A DNA stretch of 43,097 nt from Campylobacteraceae bacterium (GCA_031274495.1 JAISQB010000025.1:1-43097); one strand, 5' to 3'; counted from the first letter of the stretch, positions 8,642-18,571 are shown. Notes: generated from the sequence alone by a model not told the origin. Numbers and translations: made by a program.

Positions 8642-9574
8642 TTGATTTTATACGACAAAGATACCAAATTCATCGGTGCAAGCGCAGATGTTCTCTCTGT
8701 GCTGGGGTACGAGGATATGAGCACATTCATGGCGTACAACAATGATGTCGCTGACCTTTTTGTAAACAAGCAAGGATATGTGCATAAATTTGATGATTTT
8801 TCGTGGATTAGTTATGTTTTAAACGGCAGTCTTCCCAGTAAAAATGTCATCATCAAAACGCGAAACGGCGGGGAGATTGAAGCCTCTATCGCCATCACGG
8901 AGATACTGCTTTCAATCACAAAAAACGATAAATACTACCTTGTAGCGCTAAATAATATACGCTACACGGATGTCAAAAGCGCAGAGAGTACGGCTTTGGA
9001 TAAACAGCCTATATTTAAGATTAAAAGCGAAGAAGAGCCCGTAAGCGTAGCGGCTGATTTAGAGAGCAGCAAAACAAACGCCGAAGAGAGTGCTAAAGTT
9101 ACATTTATCATGGATGAACCGGATACCTCTTCATCTTTTGCGCCGACTTTCAATGGCTCCAAAGTTGATTTTCCAGAAGAGAAGATTTTTGCAGATGAGA
9201 ATGCCAACCGCGATGAGTCGCTAAAGATATTTAAAGAAGAGAAAAAAGCGGTAGTTATCAAAATCGACATTCAAGAGGTCTCCGATATACTCGGCATCAG
9301 CAAAGAAGATGTTATAAAATATATGAAAGAGTACGCCTCCTATCTTGAAGAGAGCGTCCAATCTTTAAAGTCCTTGTATGACGATAAAGATGTAGTCAAG
9401 ATAAAGAGTCTATTGGCAAATCTAATTGGAATCGGCAGCAATTTAAGAATAAAAGAGTTAGTACAGAGCTTTCAAAAGCTGCTATCAACAGATATAGATG
9501 CCGATAAAAGCGAAATATTACAGGATTTTGAAGAGATTGCTTCCGAGTTTAAGCAGTCTGCGTTGAAACTATAA
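8642..9574 (+). CDS. PAS-like protein with degenerate HPt domain
   Basis: The 310 aa protein starts with a PAS-like segment (~1-105; GASADVLSVLGYED and VIIKTRNGGEIEASI), then an acidic disordered linker (~110-205), then a helical C-terminal domain (~208-310) that aligns with HPt phosphotransfer domains. In the position of the phosphorylated histidine (H-x-x-K-G) it reads ANLIG, with Ala259 instead of His, so it cannot carry phosphate there. The start is TTG at 8642 after AAAGGAAG. It is 15 bp upstream of a hybrid histidine kinase, so a partner or scaffold role in that pathway is inferred. HPt homology is read from pattern only. Confidence 0.65.
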   Translation: MILYDKDTKFIGASADVLSVLGYEDMSTFMAYNNDVADLFVNKQGYVHKFDDFSWISYVLNGSLPSKNVIIKTRNGGEIEASIAITEILLSITKNDKYYLVALNNIRYTDVKSAESTALDKQPIFKIKSEEEPVSVAADLESSKTNAEESAKVTFIMDEPDTSSSFAPTFNGSKVDFPEEKIFADENANRDESLKIFKEEKKAVVIKIDIQEVSDILGISKEDVIKYMKEYASYLEESVQSLKSLYDDKDVVKIKSLLANLIGIGSNLRIKELVQSFQKLLSTDIDADKSEILQDFEEIASEFKQSALKL

Positions 9575-9589
9575 TTTAAGGATTAGTCT

Positions 9590-12500
9590 ATGTTTAATAT
9601 CAAAACAAAAAATATGTTAAGGCTCATAGCCCAATTTCCGCTAATCATTCTCTTTATCGTTTCATCGTATTATCTATACATATCATACACGGCGTACCAA
9701 AACATAACACACTTAAAGCAAAAAAACGAAGAGAGTGTCATGCTCAATAAGTTGGCGATAGACTTAGCAGCCGAGAGAGGTTTGGCAAACACATATCTTA
9801 GCAGTTCGGGTATCATCGCAAGAGATATTATCCCAGAACAAAGACCAAGAACAGATAGATCTGTAAGGGCATTTGATGCTTACTATACCACTCATGAAAT
9901 GAGCCCCAGAATTCAAAGTGTAGCGCAAAAATTGTCGCAGCTTAAGGCGGTAAGAGCCCAGATCGACAACCTCAGTATTTCGGCAAAAGAGGTCTTTTTT
10001 GACTATTACACACAGATGAATCAAAACATTTTGGACGAGATGCGAGATTCGGCTCTGTCTATAACTACAAACAGCGAGATAACATCTCTTAGCAGTGCTC
10101 TTATCTCAGCATATCACGATATAGAGTTCTTAGGGCAAGAGACGGGCTTTATGGCGGGTGTACTATCATCTTACGAGCCGATACCGGAAGACTCTTTGCA
10201 TATATGGATTAGGATTTCAAGCCAGACAAATACCATCCAAACAGCGGGCTTGCGTGCAAGCGGTATAGAGAAGACTTTGCAGTCTATTTTAAATTCGCCT
10301 GACGCCCAAAGAATATATGCCGATATAGAAGAGGCTAAAGGTGGCATCATGCACGCTTCCGACACGGGTGAATTTATGATTGACCCGACCCATTGGTTTA
10401 CGATGGTATCCAGCAAAGTATCTATCATAGACTCAGCCGCGACTGCCATCCAAGGAGCGCTTGTTAAAGAGATAGAGAGATATGCACAAGAAAATATCTT
10501 AAAATTTGTCGTTTCGGCGACTGTTTGGATTGTCGCGCTATTGCTGCTTTTGACGGGCTTTATATATATAAGAAAATTCTTTAGAAATGTTCAGGATTTG
10601 GGAAGTGTCTTTGCAAGAGTCGAGGATTTGGCGGGTACTCAAAATAGACTTGATTTGGATACCGCGGAGGATACCAGCAAAGCTTATAAAATCATCGACC
10701 AAGCTCTTATCAGTATCGCCCTTGAGAAGAAAAAAGCCGAAGAGGCGAGCGCGGCAAAGAGTATATTTCTTGCCAATATGTCGCATGAGATTAGAACTCC
10801 TTTGAATGGCATCATCGGTTTTACTGACCTTTTAAGGGACAGCGGACTTGACGGCGAAAAGCTTGAATTTGTCGAAGTTATACAAAAAAGCTCCGAAAAC
10901 TTACTTACGATTATCAACAATGTCCTTGACCTATCTAAGATTGAGAGTAATAAAGTTGAGCTTGATGAGATTCCGTTCTTGCCTATTCAAGAGTTTGAAA
11001 ATGCCGTCGAAGTCTACGGACCTAAAGCGGCTGAAAAAAATATACAACTTTCGGCATATGTAGACCCAAGCCTTACAAGCTATCTAAAAGGTGATATCAC
11101 AAAAATCAAAGAGGTCTTAATCAACCTCATGAGCAACGCCGTCAAATTTACAGCCCAAAACGGCTCTATCGTCATCTCTATCGTCAGACTTGAATCCGCA
11201 ACCCGCGGAAACGCCAGAGTACAATTTAGTGTAGAAGACAACGGCGTTGGCATACCTCAATCAAAACTGCAAGATATATTTAATGCGTTTTCGCAAGCAG
11301 ACTCTACAATCACAAGAAAATACGGCGGAACAGGTCTTGGACTTACGATTTCGTCAAAATTTGTTGATATGATGGGGGGACAGCTACGCGTTGAGAGTAT
11401 AGAGGGCAAGGGGAGCAGATTTTTCTTTGCGTTAGACTTTGTAGAGACACCTTCAAATGAGCCTACTTTACTGAACGCATACCGCGAATATAGATTTGCG
11501 ATGCTCACAAAAGTCAATAATACTAAAATTTACGAGAAATTTACAAGGTCGTATTTGGAGTATTTCGGCTCACAGGTTTCACAATACTCATCGTTTGACG
11601 AACTTAAAAAACTGGTTTACGACTCCTCCATCAACTCTATATTTTTGGATTTGGAGAATGTCACGGAAGAGGATATCAAGCAATATAAAAAGATACAACT
11701 GCCTATCATAGTGATTATGAAACCGTCTCAACAAAAACGCTTTGACGAATTTAACACAGACTTCATATCGTCTATCTTTGAGCCTATAAATATCACAAAG
11801 CTTGTTAGGATATTGGACCAAAAGATAAGTAAGCTGCCAAAAGAGACGACGCCAAGAGCTGCCGCACAGCCGGTAGTTCAACCAACACAGCCTATAGCGC
11901 CGCAAACTTCATTTTTTACAACCCCACCACAACCACAACCTGAGCTAAAAATTGAAGAACATATAGAACTTAAACAGCCCGACTCTGCGCCGGAGGAGTC
12001 TTTTGTAAAATCAGAAGTTGATGAGGAGCCAAAATTGGATATTAAGTTTGATTTGAAAGATGAGATACAGCCAGTTGCTATCAAGCCTATATTTGAAAAA
12101 GCAGAAGAGTCGCCAAAAGTTGATAGCGCACCCATCCATGAGGTTTTTATAGCGCCTGCTCCGGTTCCGGAAGTAACGCCTGCGCCAATAGCACCCGAAG
12201 TATTCGTATCGTCCGACATACCACTTGTGCAGCCAACGGAAGCGCCATCTGTGATACCACCGGTGCAACCTGCAGAAGTACCGGCACCTATACCACCAAT
12301 GCAACCTGTAATAAGACATCACACTCCCGGAACTATGTTTGACGCAAAAATTCTTGTAGCCGAAGACAATGAAATCAATCAAAAGCTTATTAAAAGAGCT
12401 TTGCAAGATATCGGACTTACGATAACGATAGTTCAAAACGGACTTTTAGCCGTCGAAAAGAGTAAAGAAGAACATTTTGATATGGTATTTATGGATATCG

Positions 12501-13213
12501 CGATGCCCGTTATGGACGGTGTTGAAGCAACTCATCAGATTATCAAATACGAGCAAGCTAACGGCAAAAAACATACTCCTATAGTCGCCGTTACGGCAAA
12601 CGCGCTAAAAGGCGATAGAGAGCGTTTTATGGGTGAAGGATTGGATGAATATGTAACAAAGCCTATCAAAAAAGAGGCAATTTTGAGGGTTTTAAATATG
12701 TTTATTCCTGATAAAATTATCCCCGACCCAAAAGTCGAGCAAGCTATAAATGAAAAGTTTGAGTCAATCATAGCAAGCGATACCGTACTTCCGGAGATAG
12801 CTCAGAGCGCCGTCGAACTGCAGCCTATAGCTCAGCCCGTCGCAAGAGTGGAAACAAAAGATATTTTGATATACAAAAAGACAAAACTTGAGACAGATAT
12901 ATTTGCAGATGTTATAGAGAAGTTCGGCAACTCTATCGTGACGGTAAGCGACATTGAGGAAGTTCAAAAGGCATTTGAAAATACCCACATAAAAGTGGCC
13001 ATTCTTGATAAAGAGTTGGGCGAGGAGACTTTAGGAGAGGTTTTAAACATCATAAAAGATGCGGGGGGTAGACATAACAATGGTAACACGGCAACGATAC
13101 TCTTTTACGACATTGATTCGGTCTCGGATACTGAAGCAGCGAAGTTTAATGAGGTCAAGAAAAATATAGTCAGTAAACAGTTGCTTAAATCATTGATAGC
13201 CAAATACCTGTAA
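9590..13213 (+). CDS. Hybrid histidine kinase with NIT-like sensor and multiple receiver domains
   Basis: The 1207 aa membrane kinase has TM1 at ~12-34 and an extracytoplasmic helical region opening with [16 protein letters not shown] (~59-74), which resembles the nitrate/nitrite-sensing NIT domain. TM2 is at ~304-327. A HisKA domain follows with [11 protein letters not shown] (phospho-His399), then a HATPase with N, G1 (DNGVGIP) and G2 (GGTGLGL) boxes. Next come a receiver-like region without clear acidic residues (~630-750), a proline/glutamate-rich linker (~765-915), a full receiver (~922-1045, phospho-Asp969 in [11 protein letters not shown]), and a final receiver-like domain lacking the acidic pair. 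The ligand is not determined; the NIT assignment is a pattern match. Confidence 0.82.
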   Translation: MFNIKTKNMLRLIAQFPLIILFIVSSYYLYISYTAYQNITHLKQKNEESVMLNKLAIDLAAERGLANTYLSSSGIIARDIIPEQRPRTDRSVRAFDAYYTTHEMSPRIQSVAQKLSQLKAVRAQIDNLSISAKEVFFDYYTQMNQNILDEMRDSALSITTNSEITSLSSALISAYHDIEFLGQETGFMAGVLSSYEPIPEDSLHIWIRISSQTNTIQTAGLRASGIEKTLQSILNSPDAQRIYADIEEAKGGIMHASDTGEFMIDPTHWFTMVSSKVSIIDSAATAIQGALVKEIERYAQENILKFVVSATVWIVALLLLLTGFIYIRKFFRNVQDLGSVFARVEDLAGTQNRLDLDTAEDTSKAYKIIDQALISIALEKKKAEEASAAKSIFLANMSHEIRTPLNGIIGFTDLLRDSGLDGEKLEFVEVIQKSSENLLTIINNVLDLSKIESNKVELDEIPFLPIQEFENAVEVYGPKAAEKNIQLSAYVDPSLTSYLKGDITKIKEVLINLMSNAVKFTAQNGSIVISIVRLESATRGNARVQFSVEDNGVGIPQSKLQDIFNAFSQADSTITRKYGGTGLGLTISSKFVDMMGGQLRVESIEGKGSRFFFALDFVETPSNEPTLLNAYREYRFAMLTKVNNTKIYEKFTRSYLEYFGSQVSQYSSFDELKKLVYDSSINSIFLDLENVTEEDIKQYKKIQLPIIVIMKPSQQKRFDEFNTDFISSIFEPINITKLVRILDQKISKLPKETTPRAAAQPVVQPTQPIAPQTSFFTTPPQPQPELKIEEHIELKQPDSAPEESFVKSEVDEEPKLDIKFDLKDEIQPVAIKPIFEKAEESPKVDSAPIHEVFIAPAPVPEVTPAPIAPEVFVSSDIPLVQPTEAPSVIPPVQPAEVPAPIPPMQPVIRHHTPGTMFDAKILVAEDNEINQKLIKRALQDIGLTITIVQNGLLAVEKSKEEHFDMVFMDIAMPVMDGVEATHQIIKYEQANGKKHTPIVAVTANALKGDRERFMGEGLDEYVTKPIKKEAILRVLNMFIPDKIIPDPKVEQAINEKFESIIASDTVLPEIAQSAVELQPIAQPVARVETKDILIYKKTKLETDIFADVIEKFGNSIVTVSDIEEVQKAFENTHIKVAILDKELGEETLGEVLNIIKDAGGRHNNGNTATILFYDIDSVSDTEAAKFNEVKKNIVSKQLLKSLIAKYL

Positions 13214-13222
13214 GGAAAACAC

Positions 13223-13600
13223 ATGAAAAAGCTTAAAGTATTATCCGTAGATGATGATTTTATAAACCTAAAACTTATCAATACTATGTTGAAAAAAAAT
13301 CCGAATGTCTCAAGCGTAATAGAGGCATACAACGGACTTGAAGCGTTGAATGTCCTAAAGAAAGAGCAAGATGTCGATATGGTGCTCTTGGATATCAAAA
13401 TGCCCGTTATGAACGGTATAGAATTTTTAGCAAATATCCGTTCTCAAGGGCTGAAAAATATGCCCATCATAGTTCTTACGACAGATGAGACCAAAAAATA
13501 TGAGGCGCTTGAAAACGGCGCTCATGATTTTTTGGTAAAACCTATAAGGGAACCTGAGCTTTCGGAGAAGATTTTAAAAATCGCGCAGCTTTTGGATTAA
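13223..13600 (+). CDS. CheY-like single-domain response regulator
   Basis: The 125 aa protein is one receiver domain: acidic pocket VDDDF (~9-13), phospho-acceptor in LLDIKMPVMNG (Asp ~57), conserved Thr in VLTTDE and Lys in FLVKPI. It has no output domain, so it acts by protein-protein interaction or as a phosphorelay intermediate. It lies 9 bp after the hybrid kinase and is probably its partner. Its TAA stop overlaps that of convergent hisG in the palindrome TTAA (13597-13600). Confidence 0.9.
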   Translation: MKKLKVLSVDDDFINLKLINTMLKKNPNVSSVIEAYNGLEALNVLKKEQDVDMVLLDIKMPVMNGIEFLANIRSQGLKNMPIIVLTTDETKKYEALENGAHDFLVKPIREPELSEKILKIAQLLD

Positions 13601-14208
13601 GAGATAGCCTCTTTGATACTTGAGTAGAGAGCGAGTATCTCATCCTTTTTTGACACAAAACTATTTTTATTGCATACTAAATGGGCTGATGAATTTGATA
13701 TCGTTTCTACTATCTTAAGTCCGTTTTGCTCCATCGTAGAGCCCGTCTCCACTATATCCACTATCGCGTCGGCTAAGCCTACAAGCGGCGCTAACTCGAT
13801 AGAACCGTAGAGCTTTATAACTTTAACCGCTACAGCTTTTTGGGAGAAATATTTTCGTGCGATGTTTTCCATCTTGGTGGCTATCTTTATCTCCGGCAGC
13901 GAAAAATCAAACTCTTTGTTTTTAGGCATACCGATACAAACTCTGCATCTGCCGATGCCAAGGTCCAAAAGTCTTGTCAAATCCGCATCCTGCTCTTCCA
14001 AAACATCAAGACCCACTACGCCGATATCCGCAGCTTGATGAAGGACATAAGCCGGAATATCCTGACTTCTTACCAATAAAAATTTAAAACCGCCCGTCTC
14101 CAAAATCAACTTTTTATCGTCAAACACAAACGGCTTTTTAAAAACTTTTTCAAATATCTTAAGCGTATCTTGCGCTATTCTGCCCTTCGGCAATGCAATT
14201 GTTAGCAT
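13597..14208 (-). CDS. hisG: ATP phosphoribosyltransferase, short form
   Basis: The 203 aa HisG catalyses the first step of histidine biosynthesis (ATP plus PRPP). It starts LTIALPKGRI and holds DIGVVGLDVL (~61-70) and the PRPP loop DAIVDIVETGSTMEQNGL (~148-165). It lacks the C-terminal regulatory domain of long HisG, so it should need HisZ, encoded elsewhere, for activity and feedback control. The gene begins one base after coaX ends, with GAGG in the coaX tail serving as RBS. It is convergent with the CheY-like gene. Confidence 0.95.
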   Translation of the reverse strand: MLTIALPKGRIAQDTLKIFEKVFKKPFVFDDKKLILETGGFKFLLVRSQDIPAYVLHQAADIGVVGLDVLEEQDADLTRLLDLGIGRCRVCIGMPKNKEFDFSLPEIKIATKMENIARKYFSQKAVAVKVIKLYGSIELAPLVGLADAIVDIVETGSTMEQNGLKIVETISNSSAHLVCNKNSFVSKKDEILALYSSIKEAIS

Positions 14209-14209
14209 T

Positions 14210-14842
14210 TTATATACTCCCCTCTTTTTTTAACTCTTCGACCGTATTTAAAAGCGTTTTAAACACGACCATCTTATCAAAGACTCCGTTTTCAAAAAAG
14301 CTTGACAGATACTCGCCGTCCCCACCCGCGAAGTAGATTTTCTTACTCTTAGCGCAATCTTTTATCGTCAAAATCACAGACTTTAAAACGGCAAAACTAA
14401 GAGCATCTTTTGTGTTTTTGGGTAGAGTATTTAACGAGACATCTCTATCTACACCTAAATCCAAGCGCGGTGATATGAGCGCGTAAGTTTTTTCGTACAT
14501 TTTAAGTCCGGGCAGTATAAATCCGCCCTCGTGCTTGCCCCTGCTCATCACATCAACCGTTATTGCGCTTCCGGCGTCCACCACCACGCCGTCATATACG
14601 GATTTGCAAGCACAGACTCTATCTATGCCTATACCCTTATACGGTGTGTCAGATTTGATGAAAGCTTCCAAATCGACAAAATTTTTCCGCTTCTTTAAGA
14701 TAGGATGCAAAGCGTCATTTACACATATATAGTAGACCTTGTCGTCAAACGAGGCAGCCAAAAATTTTTCCAAACTCTCTATCGAAAACTCACCATCTTT
14801 AAAAAGGTGAGCATTCGTATTTCCGATATCGCAAAGTATCAA
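14210..14842 (-). CDS. coaX: Type III pantothenate kinase
   Basis: The 210 aa CoaX phosphorylates pantothenate, the first step of coenzyme A synthesis. The ASKHA-fold motifs are present: DIGNTNAHLF at residue 5 (phosphate 1), GIGIDRVCA (~71-79), VVDAGSAITVDV (adenosine and Mg region) and GGFILPGL. It is short compared with ~250 aa enzymes but of typical size for Campylobacterota. The start is TTG at 14842, 4 bp after the lipoprotein stop codon and with no in-frame ATG nearby. Confidence 0.9.
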   Translation of the reverse strand: MILCDIGNTNAHLFKDGEFSIESLEKFLAASFDDKVYYICVNDALHPILKKRKNFVDLEAFIKSDTPYKGIGIDRVCACKSVYDGVVVDAGSAITVDVMSRGKHEGGFILPGLKMYEKTYALISPRLDLGVDRDVSLNTLPKNTKDALSFAVLKSVILTIKDCAKSKKIYFAGGDGEYLSSFFENGVFDKMVVFKTLLNTVEELKKEGSI

Positions 14843-14846
14843 TGTT

Positions 14847-15851
14847 CTACTCTAATGTATAAAAGTTATCTTTATAAAAGATTTTCTCTTTGGTCATAAA
14901 CAAAAAGTCGTCTATTTTAGACGGAAATTTAAAAACTTCAAACTCTTTCAATTCCAAATCGCTCTTGATAAGATAACCGTTTTTTTCTAAAATATAGAGT
15001 TTATCATTTGCCGCCGCCGAAGCGAAAATCGCAAATGGAAATTTCTTCTCAGCCAAAACTTTCAACTCCAAATCGCACAAAAGCACCCTGCCGTCTTTTG
15101 TAAATACAAACACTCTCTCCCCACTTACTAGCGCGTCTTTTATATCTTCGTCTATGTAATTTACATTTTGGCTTATGCCGATGATTCTTTTAGCGGTTGA
15201 AGCGTACATTCTATCGCCGCCTACCACATCCAAAAAGATGACATTGTTAAATTCGCGCTCCCCGCTTATGACGACATTTCTTACAAGGGTACCGCTTTTT
15301 CTATCTACTATCGCGAGTTTACCGTCAAGCGTCGGGAATACGACAAGGCTCTCCAAAAAGTACGGCGCAGCTATCCTCGAATCAACAGCCGCAATAGCGT
15401 CCATCTTCTTTTGAAAAACCGTAACATTGGCGTTCATATCTATGATATAAAGAGTATTGTCCGAGGTAATTACCGCAAGCGTCTCTTTGTCTATGGACGC
15501 GGAAGCTGTCATGATATTAAGATTAATAGCATAAAGAAGCGTGTTATCGCTATCTTTCACGCGTATGCCGTCTGTGGGGGACGCGGTGATAAATTTACCG
15601 TCAAATTCACCCAAAAAGCTCTCCCCTTTTGCAAGGTTTATGCTTTTCTCTTCGCCTTTTGCCGTGATAATTTTCCCATCTTTCAAAGAGGCTCCGTTTC
15701 GTGCCGCCTCTTTTAAAGATGATGAGAGCGGACCGCCGGATATTACTTTGCCGTTCACGCTGTCCGGCTCGAAATATTCGCGCTTAGTGCCGCATCCGCT
15801 AAAAAGTAACGCCAAAGCCAAAAAAGAGATTGAAGTTATAGTTTTTAACAT
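14847..15851 (-). CDS. Outer-membrane-type lipoprotein with beta-propeller repeats (BamB-like)
   Basis: The 334 aa protein has a signal peptide ending in the lipobox LFSGC (Cys ~20). The remainder consists of repeated four-stranded units, for example GKLAIVDRKSGTLVRNV, GRVLLCDLELKVLAEKK and GYLIKSDLELKEF, the rhythm of PQQ-type beta-propellers. BamB, a scaffold of the BAM outer-membrane assembly complex, has the same architecture. The upstream neighbour resembles YfgM, which pairs with bamB in gammaproteobacteria. The ATG overlaps the stop of that neighbour as TAATG. Fold and lipidation are well supported; BamB function is inference. Confidence 0.7.
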   Translation of the reverse strand: MLKTITSISFLALALLFSGCGTKREYFEPDSVNGKVISGGPLSSSLKEAARNGASLKDGKIITAKGEEKSINLAKGESFLGEFDGKFITASPTDGIRVKDSDNTLLYAINLNIMTASASIDKETLAVITSDNTLYIIDMNANVTVFQKKMDAIAAVDSRIAAPYFLESLVVFPTLDGKLAIVDRKSGTLVRNVVISGEREFNNVIFLDVVGGDRMYASTAKRIIGISQNVNYIDEDIKDALVSGERVFVFTKDGRVLLCDLELKVLAEKKFPFAIFASAAANDKLYILEKNGYLIKSDLELKEFEVFKFPSKIDDFLFMTKEKIFYKDNFYTLE

Positions 15852-16417
15852 TATTTTTCCTGTCTATTTGGTTGATAGTGTTCCAACCCTCTTGCCAATT
15901 CAAAAAGCGCACCGCTCGTTATCGTCATAAGTTTCAAGCTTGCTTCGTCTGATTTGCCCTCTTTTATAAGTTCATAGCCGCTTTGCAAAGCGACAAAATC
16001 ACTCATCAAGCCGCTCTCTTTCCCCAATGCATAAGCAGCAAGCTGACCGATGATATCGGAGCTATCCTCATCTATAAGCGTTTGCAAAGAGGTGTTATCG
16101 CCGTTTTTGGCAGCTTCTTTAAAAACAAACGCCCTATATAACGGCTTGTTTTTACTTTTCAGCGTATTTATAGCCTGTTCGTTGGTCGGGAACACAAGTA
16201 GCGTGCCATAAGCCTCGTTGGAGACTTTGAGATTGTTCTCTTTTATCACGCCGTTTATACTATAAACAACAAGTAAAACAGCCGCTATAGCCACTACTGC
16301 GATGATTGAGCGTTTATGTCTTTTGAAGAAGCGCTCGCCTCTTATGACATTTTTTATCAACTCTTCCTGCGCACTAAGCTCGCTTTGCAGAGCTTTTATG
16401 TTATCCTTTAAAGCCAA
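15851..16417 (-). CDS. YfgM-like membrane-anchored helical-repeat protein
   Basis: The 188 aa protein has a short cytoplasmic N-terminus with a basic stretch (RFFKRHKR), a single transmembrane helix at ~36-55 (IIAVVAIAAVLLVVYSINGV) and a periplasmic helical domain (~60-180) with TPR-like helices. This is the topology of YfgM, a periplasmic chaperone-network protein bound to SecYEG. The start is TTG at 16417 with GGAGA 5-6 nt upstream. It is first in the minus-strand unit with the beta-propeller lipoprotein, coaX and hisG. The assignment rests on topology and neighbourhood. Confidence 0.6.
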   Translation of the reverse strand: MALKDNIKALQSELSAQEELIKNVIRGERFFKRHKRSIIAVVAIAAVLLVVYSINGVIKENNLKVSNEAYGTLLVFPTNEQAINTLKSKNKPLYRAFVFKEAAKNGDNTSLQTLIDEDSSDIIGQLAAYALGKESGLMSDFVALQSGYELIKEGKSDEASLKLMTITSGALFELARGLEHYQPNRQEK

Positions 16418-16510
16418 TTTGTCTCCTTTGTATTACCAAAATTAAAAGTTATATAGTACCATAGTAAAAATAAAATCTAAATAATCGCAATTTCAGCGCG
16501 ATTGAAAACT

Positions 16511-16562
16511 CATTTTGGTACAATTGTCGCTAAAATTGAACTTACTATTTTTTCAGGTAAAG
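16511..16562 (+). promoter_or_regulatory. Promoter and RBS for gatC
   Basis: TTTTGG directly followed by TACAAT (16519-16524) resembles the T-rich, TTTTG-preceded -10 element common in Campylobacterota. AAAGG at ~16558-16562 is the RBS for the ATG at 16570. The 152-bp region is a divergent promoter shared with the YfgM-like gene. Confidence 0.4.
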
Positions 16563-16569
16563 GTTGTTT

Positions 16570-16860
16570 ATGAACATCAACGACAAACTACTCTCAAAGT
16601 TAGAAACTCTCTCCTCGTTGAAGATAGAAGATGACAAAAGAGAAAGCATCATAAATCAGCTTAGCGAAATTGTAAATTTTGTTGAAAATCTTAACGAATT
16701 GGATTTGGGTTCTTGCGAAGCGACTTTTACGACTGTAGCGGGCGGGACACCATTTCGCGAGGATGTGCCCAACAGTGATGAGAGTACCATCAAGACCATT
16801 ATCAAATACGCTCCCAGAGCTCAGAACGGTTTTTTCGTAGTTCCTAAAATTATTGAATAA
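16570..16860 (+). CDS. gatC: Aspartyl/glutamyl-tRNA(Asn/Gln) amidotransferase subunit C
   Basis: The 96 aa GatC is the belt subunit of GatCAB, which converts misacylated Glu-tRNA(Gln) or Asp-tRNA(Asn) to the correct species. It starts INDKLLSKLETLSSLKI. The typical pattern of two N-terminal helices, a T/F-x-REDVP-type stretch (GTPFREDVPNSDE) and a hydrophobic C-terminus (GFFVVPKII) is present. ATG 16570 is chosen over in-frame TTG 16564 because AAAGG is ideally spaced from the former. gatA and gatB are not adjacent. Confidence 0.92.
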   Translation: MNINDKLLSKLETLSSLKIEDDKRESIINQLSEIVNFVENLNELDLGSCEATFTTVAGGTPFREDVPNSDESTIKTIIKYAPRAQNGFFVVPKIIE

Positions 16861-16871
16861 AAGGGGTTTAT

Positions 16872-17948
16872 ATGGCAGATATTCCAAACATAAGAGCTTT
16901 GCTTAAGAATGTCGTGGCATATAAGGCTTCGGATCTGCACCTTGTGAGCAGAAGCGAGCCGCAAATAAGAATAGACGGTAAACTGACGGCAGTAAATATG
17001 CCCAAATTAGACGGCACAATGATAAAAGAGATGTGCTACTCCCTCTTAACCGACAAGCAAAAAAAGGAGCTTGAAGAGGAGAAGGAGCTTGACTTTTCTA
17101 TACACTTGCCAGAAGCGGGGCGTTTTAGGGTCAATTACTACTATACGATGAACGGCGATTTGGCTGCCTCTTTTCGTACTATTCCTCTTGTCATCCCGAC
17201 CCTAAGCGAACTAAAATCGCCCCCCATCTTTAAAACAATCATCAAAAGAGAAAAGGGTCTCATCCTTGTAACGGGACCCACGGGAAGCGGTAAATCGACC
17301 ACGCTTGCCGCGATGCTCAGCGAGATAAATAACACCGAACATAAACATATCCTTACAATCGAAGACCCGATAGAGTTCGTCCATGAAAATAAAAAATCGC
17401 TCTTTTCCATGAGAAGTGTCGGCGAAGATACCAAAAGTTTTACTGCCGCCCTCAAACACTCATTGCGCGAAGATCCCGATATCATACTTGTCGGTGAGAT
17501 GAGGGACAGAGAGACGATATCTACGGCTATCACGGCATCCGAAACAGGACACGTAGTATTTGGAACGCTACACACCACATCTGCCGTACAAACTATCAAC
17601 CGTATCATAGACAGTTATGACGGAAGCGAGCAGGTGCAGGTAAGAAATATGCTCTCCACAGCGCTCACAGCCATTATCTCTCAAGCACTGTTGCCCAAAA
17701 TCGGCGGCGGACGAATCGCTATCTTTGAGATTTTGATATCCAATCCCGCCATCGCAAACCTCATAAGAGAAGATAAAGTACACCAAATCTACTCGCAAAT
17801 GCAGTTAAACAAAGGGCAGTCGGGCATGATAACTCAAACGCAGTCAATGATGGAAGCGCTAAAAGCCAATCTCATCACCAAAGAGAATGCTATGCGCTAC
17901 TCCACACAGCAGCAAGAACTTAGCAATTTGATAACAGTAGGAGCATAG
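16872..17948 (+). CDS. pilT: Twitching-motility/retraction ATPase PilT
   Basis: The 358 aa hexameric ATPase of the type II/IV secretion superfamily drives pilus retraction. It has an N-terminal PAS-like subdomain (DLHLVSRSEPQIRIDG), Walker A GPTGSGKST (~135-143), an Asp box (LTIEDPIEF), Walker B (DIILVGEMRD) and a His box (ETGHVVFGTLHT). NLIRED replaces the usual C-terminal AIRNLIRE motif. No other pilus genes are in the window, so the partner machinery lies elsewhere. It follows gatC by 11 bp with AAGGGG as RBS. Confidence 0.92.
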   Translation: MADIPNIRALLKNVVAYKASDLHLVSRSEPQIRIDGKLTAVNMPKLDGTMIKEMCYSLLTDKQKKELEEEKELDFSIHLPEAGRFRVNYYYTMNGDLAASFRTIPLVIPTLSELKSPPIFKTIIKREKGLILVTGPTGSGKSTTLAAMLSEINNTEHKHILTIEDPIEFVHENKKSLFSMRSVGEDTKSFTAALKHSLREDPDIILVGEMRDRETISTAITASETGHVVFGTLHTTSAVQTINRIIDSYDGSEQVQVRNMLSTALTAIISQALLPKIGGGRIAIFEILISNPAIANLIREDKVHQIYSQMQLNKGQSGMITQTQSMMEALKANLITKENAMRYSTQQQELSNLITVGA

Positions 17949-17949
17949 A

Positions 17950-18558
17950 GTGGATTTTTCATGGTTTGATATATTAGTTGTAGCTTTCATACTCTTGATA
18001 GGTATAAGAGGGCTCGTAAACGGCTTTATCAAAGAGGTATTTAATCTATTAGGCTTGATAGGCGGTATATTTTTAGCCTCCCGTTTCGCCCCCAATGTCG
18101 GTAAAATCATAAATGAAAATATCTACGCGATACAAAACGAAGCCGCAGTGAAACTTGTAGGCTTTGTTATTATATTGCTATCTTTTTGGATTTTTTGTCT
18201 TATCGTAGGCTTGGTAGCTTCAAAACTCATCATCTTGGGCGAATTGACAAGCTTAAATAAGCTTTTTGGCTTTATATTTAATTGTTTGAAGACTTTTTTG
18301 ATATTTTCGGTTATTGTATTTGCGCTATCGAATATAGATTTTATAAGAAAACAACTTGACAGCGCGCTTGAAAATAGTTTTATGTATGCATCGCTTTTAT
18401 CTGTCGGCAGCAAGATAGTAAATATCGACATAAAAGCCGTCCAAGATAACGCGACGCAGATAATAAAAGATAATGTGACAGAGTTGATATTTGACAACGC
18501 GGACGAGATTTTGAACGCGGTTGAAGATATAAATATTACATTAAATCCTGAGGAGTAA
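17950..18558 (+). CDS. cvpA: CvpA-family inner membrane protein
   Basis: The 202 aa protein has four hydrophobic segments (~5-22, ~28-45, ~62-85 and ~100-120) typical of CvpA, including the conserved [15 protein letters not shown] stretch after the first helix. The C-terminal ~80 residues are hydrophilic. CvpA proteins were named for colicin V production and are linked to envelope homeostasis; the mechanism is not known. The start is GTG at 17950, one base after the pilT stop, with AGGAGC upstream. Confidence 0.85.
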   Translation: MDFSWFDILVVAFILLIGIRGLVNGFIKEVFNLLGLIGGIFLASRFAPNVGKIINENIYAIQNEAAVKLVGFVIILLSFWIFCLIVGLVASKLIILGELTSLNKLFGFIFNCLKTFLIFSVIVFALSNIDFIRKQLDSALENSFMYASLLSVGSKIVNIDIKAVQDNATQIIKDNVTELIFDNADEILNAVEDINITLNPEE

Positions 18559-18571
18559 AGGTGGGTTTCCA

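Noticed and set aside
12011-12436. Minus-strand open frames opposite the proline-rich linker of the hybrid kinase (also 11878-12219)
   Set aside because: They are antisense shadows of low-complexity coding sequence, with S/G-rich or Y/R-rich products of no recognisable kind.
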